This document shows positions 36,901 to 47,486 of a DNA stretch of 64,000 bases, one piece after another. Made by a program: the position numbers and the translations under genes. Source of the DNA: Alphaproteobacteria bacterium (GTDB lineage Bacteria; Pseudomonadota; Alphaproteobacteria; Micropepsales; Micropepsaceae); contig JAEUMK010000005.1 of the NCBI GenBank assembly GCA_016792565.1, positions 1 through 64,000 of the forward strand, given 5' to 3'. Position 1 is the first letter of the stretch. Every line of letters starts with the position of its first letter. A model generated the notes under the pieces. The model saw only the letters and a list, made by a program, of their open reading frames with translations. It had not been told where the DNA came from and did no database searches.

Positions 36901-39339
36901 GACAGCCCGGTCGGCATCGTCGATGTCGTCATTTCGCCGGACGGCGGCCAGGTCATCCTGATCGGCGGCGGCTGGGCGTCGGTCTACAGCGGCGCGGGCG
37001 ACTACCTGGCGCAGATCGACGTGCCGAACGCCTTTCTCTATCGCGTCCTCTACATGCCGGGCGGCGCCAACCTGCTCTATTCGGCCGGCAAGAACATCTA
37101 CGCGGCCTCGGCCAGCGACTTCAAAGCGTTCAAGACCTTCTCGGGCCACACCTTCGACGTCCGCGGCCTGGAGCTGTCGACGGACGGCCGGCGCATCCTG
37201 TCGTCGGCCGGCGACAATACGCTGCGCCTGTGGGACTACGATTCCGCCTCCACGCTGCGCCTCTTCCGTTCGCCCAAGGGCAGCATCTCGGGCCAGGGCC
37301 TCAGCCACGACGGCAACTATGTCGCCGCGGTGTTCGACGACGGCAACGCCGTCGTCTGGGCCGTCGAGGGCCTGACGCCGGTCAGCTCGCGGGTCGTCCA
37401 CACCTGGAACATCAATTCGCTGCAATGGAGCGCCGACGGACAATATGTCCTGACCGCGGCGGGCGACGGGCTCGCCGTTCTGTCCGACGTCCAGACCGGC
37501 CATCCGCAGTTCAGCCTGCCGGCGGCCGACGATCCGCTGCCGCGCGCCGCCAGCATCTCGAACGCGTTCTTCACGCCGGACGGATCGCGCATCGTCACCG
37601 CCGACGACAGCGGCCGCATCCGGCTGTGGCGCTCGTCGACCGGAGACCCGGTGCGCACGATCGGCAATCTTCCGGAAGGCTATTCGGCGAACTGGGCGGC
37701 GCTGACGCCGGACAGCAAGCACGTCGTCGTGGCGCGCTGGAGCGGCGTCGGGGTCTTCGCGTTCGATGCGACGGACGGTTCGGAGCTGCGCTCGTTCAAT
37801 GCGCCGAACGCCGCCCTGTTCACGGTGGCGGTCAGTCCGGACGGCACGCGGGTTGCCACCGGCGCGGCGGACGGGCGGGTCTTCATCTGGGATTTCGAGA
37901 CCGGCAAGCTGCTGTTCGAACGGCGCGAGGACAAGAGCCAGATCAACTCCGTCAATTTCTCGCCCGACAGCAAGCACCTCGTCACGGCTTCCAGCGACCG
38001 GACGGTGCGCGTATTCAGCGTCGAGACCGGCATTTCCGAAATGCTGCTCTCGGGCCATGACGATCTGGTTCTGTGGGCCGCCTATAGCGGCGATGGCCAG
38101 CGCATCGTCTCGGGCGGCTTCGACGCGACGGTCAAGGTCTGGGATGCGGGCTCCGGCGCCGAGCTGATGACCTTCACCGGTCCCGGCAAGCCGTTCCGCG
38201 CGGCGCTGATCAGCCCGGACGGCAAGACCCTGGCGGCGGGCGGCGACGATTTCCGGCTCTATCTGTGGACGATGCCCGAGAAGAACTACGCCAACACGCC
38301 GACCGCCGGGCCGATCCTGGTCGGCCAGCTGAACGCCGACGACGGCAAGATGCTGAAGGAGCTGATCGCCTGGGCGCCGATGACGGTCTCCAAGCCGCTC
38401 AGCGCCTCCGACCGGCGCGACAATTTCCTCACCCCCGATCCGGCGGTGCGGGTGTTCGATCCGGGCGCCGACGCCTGCCACAAGCTGGCGGCCTATCCCT
38501 CCGACCCGCAGCGCCTCGCCCCCGGCGTGCGCGATCTCAATCTGTGGGGCTATGACGCCGAGACGGCCTGCCGAAGGGCGCTCGAGGCGGCTCCGGACGA
38601 CCCGCGACTGCATCTGCAGCTCGGCCGCGCCCTGCTGGCGCAACGCTTCGACTCCTCGCTCGACGAAACGGCGAAGGCCGCACGGATCGCCGAAGGGCTG
38701 AAGGAGGTCCAGGTCGCGGTGGACGCCAATTATCCGGGCGGCGTCTACTATCTCGGCTTCTACCTGGTGGCCCTGCGCCAGGCGAACGGCGAGCCGGTGA
38801 CCGCCGAGGAGCTTCGACTCGGCTTCGACATGGTGCGCAAGGCGGCGGCGATGGGCGTCGCCGACGCCAGCGATCTTCTGGCCGAGAACATGCTCTCGGG
38901 CCGCAAGACCGACCAGGGCGAGGAAATCCTGCCGCAGGACGAGAAGGGGGCGATCGAGACCTACAAGTCGGCGTCGCAGCAGGGCTCGTGGTACTCGTCG
39001 TTCACGATGGCGCAGAAGTTCGAGTACGGCGAGAACGGCCAGACGCAGGACATGCTGGAAGCGCTGTTCTACTACGGTCTCGCCACCCGCCAGGCCGAGA
39101 TCGAGGGCCTGATCGACAGCACCGAGGCGCAGCGCGGCAGCTTCCTGTTCGCCCGCCGCGCCTCTCTGACACGGCAATTGGTACGCGACGGCAAGAGCGC
39201 CGAAGTGGCGGCGGTCGCCGAACGGATCGCCGCCTGGACGCCGCCGGCGCCGGCCGCCGAGCCCGCCGGTGCGGCGGCGGCCGCCGAGGGGGACGCTGCG
39301 GCCCCGGCCCCCGAGGGGGACGCTGCGGCAGCGCCCTGA
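33916..39339 (+). CDS. DUF4062-nSTAND NTPase-transmembrane-WD40 protein
   Basis: This 1807-residue protein has, in order, a DUF4062-like domain (residues about 4-130, LRIFISSPGDVSAERRR) and an nSTAND1-type NTPase from about 215. The NTPase has Walker A GASGSGKS at 258-265, Walker B LVLDQLEE around 376-383, and the later block TMRSDFW. One membrane helix follows at 701-724, after the basic stretch KRNRRMR, then a coiled coil, about fourteen WD40 blades (about 800-1455, with VWD, LWD and IWD endings) and a C-terminal Sel1/TPR-like part. STAND proteins are ATP-driven signalling switches, often in immunity or programmed-death systems. The ATG at 33916 is preferred because GGGGT precedes it and DUF4062 begins there; the reading frame is open further upstream. 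It ends 6 bases from the convergent SLOG gene. Confidence 0.9.
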   Translation: MPKPLRIFISSPGDVSAERRRSALVVESLKKEFARFFDITAYLWEHEAMLATGHFQDVIEPPSQSDIVVLILWSRLGTPLPVNSGKREYRGIDGRAPVTGTEWEYEDALAANRAKGAPDLLVYRSNREPQISLRDPQKKALAENQWSALESFWSRYFQAGGVFLSAYHGFDDLEDFGDMLEAHLRQLIRARIEKERSQGAHAGAEVRATWLQSPFRGLSTYDFEHAPIFFGRGAAQLKAVEQIVRNANEGKAFLLVLGASGSGKSSLVRAGLLPNLFARGVADGAGLWRRAILKPGDADGNLFLGLARALIEDRVKDGVGLPEILGAGVTVEQLENALRRSIDDPSFVFAPALARVTAEARASGRIMGHESAKLALVLDQLEEIFTDSAISTEERNSFIRLIGSLSKTGAVWTVATMRSDFWHRAAAAPELVALAEGTGRMDLLPPSQAELAEMIRRPAAAAGLTFEDHPETKIGLDAIIAEEAARDPGSLPLVSFVLDALYKTDVEKARGSVLTYDTYEALGGIKGAIATRADEILNAQTPDIQAALASVLRALVTVDADNRQNATARMAPLTAFPAGSPRRALVDAFLDPSARLLIADGDGGEARVRVAHESLLNHWSKARDQINRDRRDLETRSRLEEDELLWRAAPPAEKSARLLEGLSLEEGKDLVKKWDEELPQSLKDFIAESAKAANVKRNRRMRILTAVAAVMAVLAVGAGILGFFAQQQSRIAQAESARAQAESERAKSAEAQAEAQLRETQRGSAQLVARQSYLASKGGFSELALALAVESVRIAEQAGGELPRASLAALQHAASTDTIVSVLSDSGGPLGDIEFGADPSVIFTGGDGKLTVWNTFLGTERSIFGSYEDPFLTSVADRGGHFLVNLYKDKTMQFFDGATFEPVGTMKTFDAMPVVAAIDRDGRTVVATDETGAVHFVDATTQEPLYSLQGHDGRPVAAAVADNISIAVTGDDRGKAVIWDLATRAERATIWHGSADSPVGIVDVVISPDGGQVILIGGGWASVYSGAGDYLAQIDVPNAFLYRVLYMPGGANLLYSAGKNIYAASASDFKAFKTFSGHTFDVRGLELSTDGRRILSSAGDNTLRLWDYDSASTLRLFRSPKGSISGQGLSHDGNYVAAVFDDGNAVVWAVEGLTPVSSRVVHTWNINSLQWSADGQYVLTAAGDGLAVLSDVQTGHPQFSLPAADDPLPRAASISNAFFTPDGSRIVTADDSGRIRLWRSSTGDPVRTIGNLPEGYSANWAALTPDSKHVVVARWSGVGVFAFDATDGSELRSFNAPNAALFTVAVSPDGTRVATGAADGRVFIWDFETGKLLFERREDKSQINSVNFSPDSKHLVTASSDRTVRVFSVETGISEMLLSGHDDLVLWAAYSGDGQRIVSGGFDATVKVWDAGSGAELMTFTGPGKPFRAALISPDGKTLAAGGDDFRLYLWTMPEKNYANTPTAGPILVGQLNADDGKMLKELIAWAPMTVSKPLSASDRRDNFLTPDPAVRVFDPGADACHKLAAYPSDPQRLAPGVRDLNLWGYDAETACRRALEAAPDDPRLHLQLGRALLAQRFDSSLDETAKAARIAEGLKEVQVAVDANYPGGVYYLGFYLVALRQANGEPVTAEELRLGFDMVRKAAAMGVADASDLLAENMLSGRKTDQGEEILPQDEKGAIETYKSASQQGSWYSSFTMAQKFEYGENGQTQDMLEALFYYGLATRQAEIEGLIDSTEAQRGSFLFARRASLTRQLVRDGKSAEVAAVAERIAAWTPPAPAAEPAGAAAAAEGDAAAPAPEGDAAAAP

Positions 39340-39345
39340 CGGGCC

Positions 39346-39960
39346 TCAGTCGAGCGCGGCGAGGAAGGCGTCCTCGCCGCCGGCTATGGGCCGTTCGCCG
39401 CGCTCCAGCGGCTTCATGTGCTCGCGCGTCAGAGCGAGCGGCGGCGCCTCGCCCTGCGCGTCGATCCACAGGACCGGCAGGCCGCGCCCCAGGGCGAGCA
39501 TCATCGTGTCGTAGGCCCCGGCCTTGAGTTCGGTCGGCGCGCCGTCCCAGACCGCGATGAGGGCATCGGCGTTCTCCAGCATGGTGAGACTGGCGGCGGT
39601 GTAGCCCAGGGTGTCGTCGGCGAGCGCCAGGCGGTCGGGCGTGCAGACGATCACCTCGGCGGCCTGCATCAGGGTGCGGAAATCGTCGTAGGCGGGGCCC
39701 GGCGCGAAGTCGCGGGCATAGTGTCCGGCGGGAAAGGGGATCGGCGCGATCAGGCGCCAGCCGAGCGCCAGCGCCGCCTTGGCGGCCATGGTGTCGGCGC
39801 CCTCGGCGATCGAGCAGACGAGAGTCAGCGGTCGCGGGGCGAGACGCGCCTCGATATGCATCAGCGCGCGGCGGATATCGGCGGCGATGATGTCGAGCCG
39901 CGCCGGATTGAGCTTGTGGGGCCGGTGGCCGGTGACCCCGACCGCGAAGGCGTCGCTCAT
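39346..39960 (-). CDS. SLOG-like Rossmann-fold protein
   Basis: The 204-residue product resembles the SLOG superfamily (YpsA/LOG/DprA-like Rossmann folds), which bind nucleotides or nucleotide-derived signals. The N-terminal strand and loop VGVTGHRPHKL, the mid-motif LVCSIAEGADTMAAKAAL and GWRLIAPIPFPAGHYARDF match the YpsA-like pattern. The later strands AEVIVCTPDRL and ADALIAVWDGAPTELKAGAY complete the fold. Its ATG overlaps the stop of the TPR gene (ATGA, 39957-39960), so the two are translationally coupled. SLOG domains in conflict systems sense or make nucleotide signals. Whether this one binds a ligand is inferred only from family. Confidence 0.78.
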   Translation of the reverse strand: MSDAFAVGVTGHRPHKLNPARLDIIAADIRRALMHIEARLAPRPLTLVCSIAEGADTMAAKAALALGWRLIAPIPFPAGHYARDFAPGPAYDDFRTLMQAAEVIVCTPDRLALADDTLGYTAASLTMLENADALIAVWDGAPTELKAGAYDTMMLALGRGLPVLWIDAQGEAPPLALTREHMKPLERGERPIAGGEDAFLAALD

Positions 39961-41135
39961 GCGGTGGGATCCTCGAGGCCGAGCGTCGCGGCGATGCGGC
40001 GGGCCTGGGCCCGGGTGCCCTCGATGCTGCCGGTCAGCCAGGGATAGTCGGCGAAGGACGCCGCATAGGCCGTCTTCGCCTCCCCGGCCCGGCCCGAGAT
40101 CAGAAGCGCCTCGGCGCGGCTGACGCGGTCGTAATACTCGGCAAGACCCCCATCCTGGGGCTTGAGGTTGGCTGCCGCGAGGGCTGCGTCGCGCTTCTCC
40201 ATCGCCTCGGCCACCGACCCCGCGATGGCCCGCGCGCCCTCCGCGTCGCCGCGATAGAGCGCCGTCGCGGCGGCGTTCACGCCGAGATAGGCATTGATCT
40301 TCTTCCCCTTCTCCCACTGCTTGCGATAGAGCTCGTGGGCCTTGTCGAGGGCTCGGGTCTGGCTGGCGTCGCGGTCCCAGCGGCGCTTGTAGATGCCGCC
40401 CGCGATGCCCGCCGTCTCGTCGTCGTCGGGATAGCGCTGCAGCAGGCGCCCGGCCGCGGCGACCGCCTCCTCCAGCTTGCCGGTGCGCGAGAGCACCAGC
40501 GCGGCGAGCTGCTGGTGGCGCTGGTCGCTGCCGAACGCCGCGGCGCAGCGCGTGAGCAGGTCGCCGGCCTCGGCCGGATGGCCGCAGGCGATCAGCGACT
40601 CGGCGCACAGCATGGCCAGAAAGCGCGAAGAGAGCGCATCGTCGCGGCGGGCCATCAGGCTCTCGGCGGCCCCGGCCTCGCCGTCCTCGATCCGCACCAG
40701 CAGGTCGACCAGCGCGACGACCGGCCAGTCGGGATCGATGCGGGCGTCGAGCAGGGCGAGCGCCCCGGCGAACTCGTCGCCGGGGTCGAGACCCTCGTAC
40801 CAGCGCAACATGGCGCGCACGAGCACCATGGCGAGGCGGGTGTCGTCGAGCGAGGAATCGTCGAGCGTATGGCGCACGCCGTTGCCCATGCGGCGCAGCG
40901 TGTGGGCGAGCTCGCGCCCGATCGTGTCGATCAGGCGATGCGCCTCGATGGTCATCAGGTTGGAGAAGATGTTGGGCGAGGGCTTCTGGCCCAGCCGGGC
41001 GATGAGGCCGGCGCACATGCCGTCGAGCATGCGGGCGCAGTAGAAGATCACGCCCTCGGGCGCCTCGGCCGGGGGGATGACGGCGAGGCGGCGAACCTGG
41101 TCGATGATGACCTTGCGGCCGGCGGAGGAAGCCAT
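39957..41135 (-). CDS. TPR-repeat protein with DUF4071/TRAFs-binding-like region
   Basis: This 392-residue soluble protein has an N-terminal helical domain (KVIIDQVRRLAVIPPAEAPEG, and HTLRRMGNGVRHTLDDSSLDD). TPR-like helices follow from about residue 150. The region IYKRRWDRDASQ, then YRKQWEKGKKINAYLGVNAAATALYRGD, recalls the DUF4071 family, also called the MAP3K TRAFs-binding domain and found in bacterial conflict gene neighbourhoods. I start it at the ATG at 41135. A TTG at 41171 is also in frame, and no start has a clear ribosome-binding site. It is the first gene of the pair with the SLOG protein and is divergent from the FHA-protease genes with 239 bases between. Confidence 0.75.
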   Translation of the reverse strand: MASSAGRKVIIDQVRRLAVIPPAEAPEGVIFYCARMLDGMCAGLIARLGQKPSPNIFSNLMTIEAHRLIDTIGRELAHTLRRMGNGVRHTLDDSSLDDTRLAMVLVRAMLRWYEGLDPGDEFAGALALLDARIDPDWPVVALVDLLVRIEDGEAGAAESLMARRDDALSSRFLAMLCAESLIACGHPAEAGDLLTRCAAAFGSDQRHQQLAALVLSRTGKLEEAVAAAGRLLQRYPDDDETAGIAGGIYKRRWDRDASQTRALDKAHELYRKQWEKGKKINAYLGVNAAATALYRGDAEGARAIAGSVAEAMEKRDAALAAANLKPQDGGLAEYYDRVSRAEALLISGRAGEAKTAYAASFADYPWLTGSIEGTRAQARRIAATLGLEDPTA

Positions 41136-41374
41136 GGCGTCCAAGATGGCCGCTGACGCGGGGCGAGACAACCGCCGCCCTGCCGATCCCGGCGGCGGGG
41201 GAGTGGCCGGGCGGGCGGAAAATCTGTATGGCAGACGGGCCTGCGCCGCTGCGATGTCGCAATTGTCGCAGAGTTCGGTGCGCCGGGGAGGCTATACTGC
41301 CCGCGCTTGCGCGCATCGCCGCGAAATTCCGGCTGCCTGTCCGAGGGGAAGGCGGCGCATTTGGGGAGAGTTAT

Positions 41375-43273
41375 ATGGGACTCGTCATCAAGTTCCTGGG
41401 GCAGCCCTATCCGGGCCGCGAGATCACCGTCGACGACACCAAGGACCAGGTGAAGTTCGGCCGCGGCATCGACTGCGACGTCGGATTCCCCGAGGACATG
41501 GCCATCGTCAGCCGCGATCACTTCGCGCTGCGCCGCGAACTGGGCGGCTACAAGTTCGTCATCAACCGCGAGAAGCCGGTCTTCCTGAACGGCCGGCCGG
41601 TCTATGACGACCAGGACCTGCCCAAGACGGCGGAAATCCAGCTCTCCGGCCCGACCGGTCCCAAGCTGCGGCTCGAGCGCACCGAAGGCGGTCCGTCGAA
41701 CCAGGTGAAGACCGAGATCCTCAAGCCGCAGCAGGACCTCTCGGAGGTCGTCCACCAGACGAAATCGCGCGGCAACCGCACGCTCGGCCTGCTGGCCGGC
41801 GTCGCGGCGCTGGTCGCGGTGCTGGGCGGCGGCGGCTATCTCATCGCCCAGAGCCTCCAGGACAAGACGACCGAGCTCGGCACCGACGTCGCCGGCATCA
41901 AGCAGGATCTGATCACCGTCAAGGGCGAGATCCCGGCCCTCAAGGCGCAGACCGAGGCGCTCGCCGGCCAGACCCCGGCCAACATCGCGACCATCATCGA
42001 GAAGAACAAGACCTCGGTGTACATGGTCTCGATCGAGCTGCCGTCGGGCACCCGCATGGGCGGCGGCACGGCCTCGGTCGTGCTCCTCCCCGACGGCACC
42101 AAGGCGCTGGCGACCAACAGCCATGTCGCCGACATCCTCGCCGACATCCAGGGCGATCCGCGTCTGGCCGGCGCCAAGCTGGTGGCGATCCAGCCCAAGG
42201 CGCCGGACTACACGACCCTGCAGGTCACGAGCGTCAAGAAGCATCCGGGCTATGACGCGCTCAACGCCTGGCAGCAGCAGTACTTCGTGAAGGCCCAGAC
42301 CTTCGCGGCCCAGCAGATCGAGTTCGTGCCCGGCTTCGACGTGGCGCTGCTCTATGTCGACGATCCGACCAAGCTGGGCGAGCCGCTGACCTATGCCTCG
42401 CGCGAGGAGATGGCGGCGCTGAAGGCCGGCCAGCAGCTGGTCCTCATCGGCTATCCGATGGAGCAGCTGAACGGCACCGACATCACCCGTCCCGAACCCA
42501 CCTCGCAGACCGGCATCATCACCTCGCTGACCTCGTTCTTCCTGTCGAGCTCGGGGCCGGAAAGCGATCTGCTGATCCAGCACTCGGTGCCCGCCACCGG
42601 CGGCGCCTCGGGCAGCCCGATGTTCAACACCAAGGGCGAGGTCGTCGCGTTCCTCAACGCCGGCAACATCATCCTCTACCAGACGCCCGACGGCGGCACG
42701 ATGCGCCAGCCTTCGGCGGCGCTCGTCAACTACGCCCAGCGCGCCGACCTCCTGCTCGACGTCGCCGAGGGCAAGGCCGACGCCAAGATGCCCGAGTACA
42801 TGAAGCAGATGGCGGAAGCCGACGCGGCGCTGACCAAGACGCCCGACGCGTTCATCAAGGACCTCGTCCAGCTGTTCGGCCAGGAAATGGGCGACCAGAA
42901 GAACGTCACGCTCGTCGCCGAGAAGGAAGCGGCGATGGATACGCCGGTGCCGTGGCTCAACGACCGCCGCGGCGCGGGCGTGGAAGTGACGATCGAGCAG
43001 CCCGGCGTCTATGTCTTCGCCGGCGCCTCGCTCGACCGCCGCATCATCCAGACCTCGATCTACGCGGTCCAGCCGGACGGCTCGATCACGCCGATCGACG
43101 AGGGCATCGGACTGACGCCCTATTCCTTCGTCGTCTCGCAGGCCGAAGGCCCGGCGAAGATCTTCGTGGTGGTCGCCGACATGACCCCGGTCGAGGAGGG
43201 CAAGCCCCTTCCCGAGGCCGGCAAGGCCAAGATCTGGGTCTATCGCGGCGTCCCCGGCGGCGCCGGCGGCTGA
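41375..43273 (+). CDS. FHA domain-transmembrane-trypsin-like serine protease (copy 1)
   Basis: The 632-residue protein begins with an FHA phosphothreonine-binding domain: FGRG with Arg30, SRDH at 46-49, and Asn72-Gly73. A basic stretch and one membrane helix (about 136-157) lead to a trypsin/HtrA-like protease domain with His250 (TNSHVAD), Asp322 (GFDVALLYVD) and Ser412 (GGASGSPMF). A C-terminal beta-rich domain ends in a Gly/Pro tail. The basic residues before the helix predict an inside N-terminus, so FHA would be cytoplasmic and the protease periplasmic. GGGGAG at 41363-41368 sets the start. A terminator follows, then the paralogue. Together with the kinase at 45349 it suggests phosphorylation-controlled proteolysis. 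Confidence 0.88.
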   Translation: MGLVIKFLGQPYPGREITVDDTKDQVKFGRGIDCDVGFPEDMAIVSRDHFALRRELGGYKFVINREKPVFLNGRPVYDDQDLPKTAEIQLSGPTGPKLRLERTEGGPSNQVKTEILKPQQDLSEVVHQTKSRGNRTLGLLAGVAALVAVLGGGGYLIAQSLQDKTTELGTDVAGIKQDLITVKGEIPALKAQTEALAGQTPANIATIIEKNKTSVYMVSIELPSGTRMGGGTASVVLLPDGTKALATNSHVADILADIQGDPRLAGAKLVAIQPKAPDYTTLQVTSVKKHPGYDALNAWQQQYFVKAQTFAAQQIEFVPGFDVALLYVDDPTKLGEPLTYASREEMAALKAGQQLVLIGYPMEQLNGTDITRPEPTSQTGIITSLTSFFLSSSGPESDLLIQHSVPATGGASGSPMFNTKGEVVAFLNAGNIILYQTPDGGTMRQPSAALVNYAQRADLLLDVAEGKADAKMPEYMKQMAEADAALTKTPDAFIKDLVQLFGQEMGDQKNVTLVAEKEAAMDTPVPWLNDRRGAGVEVTIEQPGVYVFAGASLDRRIIQTSIYAVQPDGSITPIDEGIGLTPYSFVVSQAEGPAKIFVVVADMTPVEEGKPLPEAGKAKIWVYRGVPGGAGG

Positions 43274-43302
43274 ACCGCGCGTCCGCGCCAGGCTGTTGGA
43301 GA

Positions 43303-43328
43303 GGCCCGCTCCGGCGGGCCTTTTCTTT
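43303..43328 (+). terminator. Intrinsic terminator between the two FHA-protease genes
   Basis: GGCCCGC (43303-43309) and GCGGGCC (43314-43320) pair around a four-base loop and are followed directly by TTTTCTTT. It lies 30 bases after the first protease stop and 85 bases before the second start, so the paralogues may be transcribed separately. Confidence 0.8.
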
Positions 43329-43412
43329 GGCCTGAGACGCCGGGCCGCAGACGCGGGGCTTGGCCTTGGCGCAGCTCCGCGCCTAGTTTGTCCGGCCTGA
43401 AGGAGACCCGCG

Positions 43413-45338
43413 ATGCCGCTCAAGATCCGCTATCTCAACGGCCCCTATGCCGGACGCGACATCGACATCGAGGATCACGTGGCCGAGGTCCGCTTCGGCC
43501 GCGGCCTCGACGCCGAGATCCCGTTCCCGGAGGAGATGACGATCGTCAGCCGCCAGCATTTCGGGCTGCGCAAGGAGTATGGCGGCTACAAGTTCATCAT
43601 CAACCGCGAGAAGCCGGTCTTTCTCAACGGCCGCCCGGTGTTCGACGACCAGGACCTGCCCAAGTCGGCGGAGATCCAACTCTCCGGCCCGCAAGGCCCG
43701 CGGCTGAAGATCGAACGGCTCGACGGCTATGGCTCGAACCAGGCGAAGACCGAAGTGCTGATGGCGACGCCGGATGTCGCCGTCGCGCTGCATCGCCAGC
43801 AGGCACAGTCGCGCCGCACCGCCGTCACGCTGGCGCTCGTCGCGCTGGTCGTCGCCCTTGCGGCGGGCGGCGGCTACTGGCTGCTGCAGGGGACGCAGGA
43901 GCAGGTCGCCGCGACGGGACAGACCGCCGCCGAGGCCAAGGCCGCCGCGGCGCAGGCGCAGAGCGAGGTCGCCGCCCTGAAGGAGGAGCTGCCCAGCATC
44001 AAGGAACAGGTGGACTCGCTCGGGCGCTCGTTCGACTTCACGGCGCTGATCGAGGAGGTGAAGGGCTCGGTCTACCAGGTCGCCGTCGAACGGCCGAGCG
44101 GCACGCTGGTCGCCATGGGCACGGCCTGGGTCATCCAGATGCCGGACGGCACCAGGGCGCTGGGCACCAACGCCCACATCGCCGAGATCTTCGACGACGT
44201 GAAAGGGCCGGACTGGGGCGGCGCCCGGCTGATCGCCATCGAGCCCAAGGCGCCGGACTACACCCGCGTCGCCATCACCAGCGTCAAGAAGCACCCCGCC
44301 TACGACCTCTGGAACGAATTCTCCAACGCCTATTACCAGAAGGCGCAGGCCGGCGCGGTGCGCGACGTGTCGCTGCCCATCGGCTACGACGTCGCGATCA
44401 TGTTCGTCGACCGGCCGGAGGCGCTCGGCAAGCCGCTCAGGCTCGCCTCGCAGGAGACGATGGAGGCGATGAAGGCGGGCGAGCGGCTGCTGCAGATCGG
44501 CTATCCGTCCGAGCATGTGCTGGGCACCGATATCGCCAAGCCCGAGCCCAATTCGAATTCCGGCGCGATCACCGCGATGACCTCGTTCTTCCTCTCGGTC
44601 GGCGAGGCCAAGGACCGCCAGTTCATCCAGCACACGGCCTCGGGCGCCGGCGGATCGTCGGGCAGCGCGATGTTCAACACCAAGGGCGAAGTCGTCGGCC
44701 TGCACAATTCGGGCAACTACATCTTCATCCAGACCGGGCCCGGCGACGACGACTACGAACGCGTGCCCTCGGGCGGCAACATCAACTATGCCCAGCGGGC
44801 GGACCTGCTCGCCGAACTGATGGAGGGCCGGGCCGAGGAGCGCACCGAGAAGATCTACAAGCCGATGTGGGCCGAGGCCGAGCGCCAGTTCTCCAAGGCG
44901 AGCGAGGCGATCGTCCAGGACCAGATCGCCAACCTCGCCCGCTATGCCGGCGGCGCCGACAAGGTGAGCGAGTGGAAGGTTTTCGAGGGGGTGATGGAGA
45001 ACCCCGATCCCTCGCTCGACGGCATGAAGTCGGTCGTCTTCGACATCGATCCGCCGCCGGGCTTTCTCTACCTGTTCCTGGCGAGCGCCGAGGACCAGCG
45101 CAATGTCGGCACGGCCCTCTTCCTGGCCGACGGCACGTTCTTCGGCGTCGGCACGCGCGGCGCGTTCCTGTCGAGCTATCTCATCCAGTACGACGTCGCG
45201 ATGCCGGCCAGGATCGCCGTGTTCGACGATTTCTACGACAAGGACGGCACGGTCGACACGCGGCCGCGCGGCAGGATCAAGCTGACGATCTACAGCGCCC
45301 CGATCCCCGGCTATGTCGCGCCGGCGCCGGGCGGCTAG
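43413..45338 (+). CDS. FHA domain-transmembrane-trypsin-like serine protease (copy 2)
   Basis: The 641-residue paralogue repeats the plan of copy 1 with the same residue numbering in the FHA domain (Arg30, Ser46-Arg47, His49, Asn72-Gly73). A membrane helix at about 137-158 follows SRR. The protease triad is His255 (TNAHIAE), Asp326 (GYDVAIMFVD) and Ser416 (GGSSGSAMF). A coiled coil rich in Ala, Gln and Glu joins the helix to the protease. The C-terminal domain after about residue 530 differs from that of copy 1, as if the two recognise different targets. GAAGGAG precedes the ATG. It ends 10 bases from the convergent kinase gene. Confidence 0.88.
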   Translation: MPLKIRYLNGPYAGRDIDIEDHVAEVRFGRGLDAEIPFPEEMTIVSRQHFGLRKEYGGYKFIINREKPVFLNGRPVFDDQDLPKSAEIQLSGPQGPRLKIERLDGYGSNQAKTEVLMATPDVAVALHRQQAQSRRTAVTLALVALVVALAAGGGYWLLQGTQEQVAATGQTAAEAKAAAAQAQSEVAALKEELPSIKEQVDSLGRSFDFTALIEEVKGSVYQVAVERPSGTLVAMGTAWVIQMPDGTRALGTNAHIAEIFDDVKGPDWGGARLIAIEPKAPDYTRVAITSVKKHPAYDLWNEFSNAYYQKAQAGAVRDVSLPIGYDVAIMFVDRPEALGKPLRLASQETMEAMKAGERLLQIGYPSEHVLGTDIAKPEPNSNSGAITAMTSFFLSVGEAKDRQFIQHTASGAGGSSGSAMFNTKGEVVGLHNSGNYIFIQTGPGDDDYERVPSGGNINYAQRADLLAELMEGRAEERTEKIYKPMWAEAERQFSKASEAIVQDQIANLARYAGGADKVSEWKVFEGVMENPDPSLDGMKSVVFDIDPPPGFLYLFLASAEDQRNVGTALFLADGTFFGVGTRGAFLSSYLIQYDVAMPARIAVFDDFYDKDGTVDTRPRGRIKLTIYSAPIPGYVAPAPGG

Positions 45339-45348
45339 CGCGCCAGAA

Positions 45349-47430
<2,082 letters not shown>

Positions 47431-47486
47431 ATGCGTCGTTCGCTCCCCGCGCTGTGCGCGTCAATCTGCGCGGTTGGAACGGCCAG

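Noticed and set aside
33943-39177. Very long open frame (1744 codons) antisense to the nSTAND-WD40 gene, and similar long antisense frames across the window.
   Set aside because: They are rich in Arg, Ala, Gly and His with no family motifs. In DNA this GC rich, few stop codons arise in frames opposite real genes, and the sense strand has clear domains throughout.
41221-41374. Divergent promoter before the first FHA-protease, with TATACT at 41293-41298 and a repeated TGTCGCA upstream.
   Set aside because: No -35 at a suitable distance was found, so only the position between divergent genes supports it; too weak to list as a feature.
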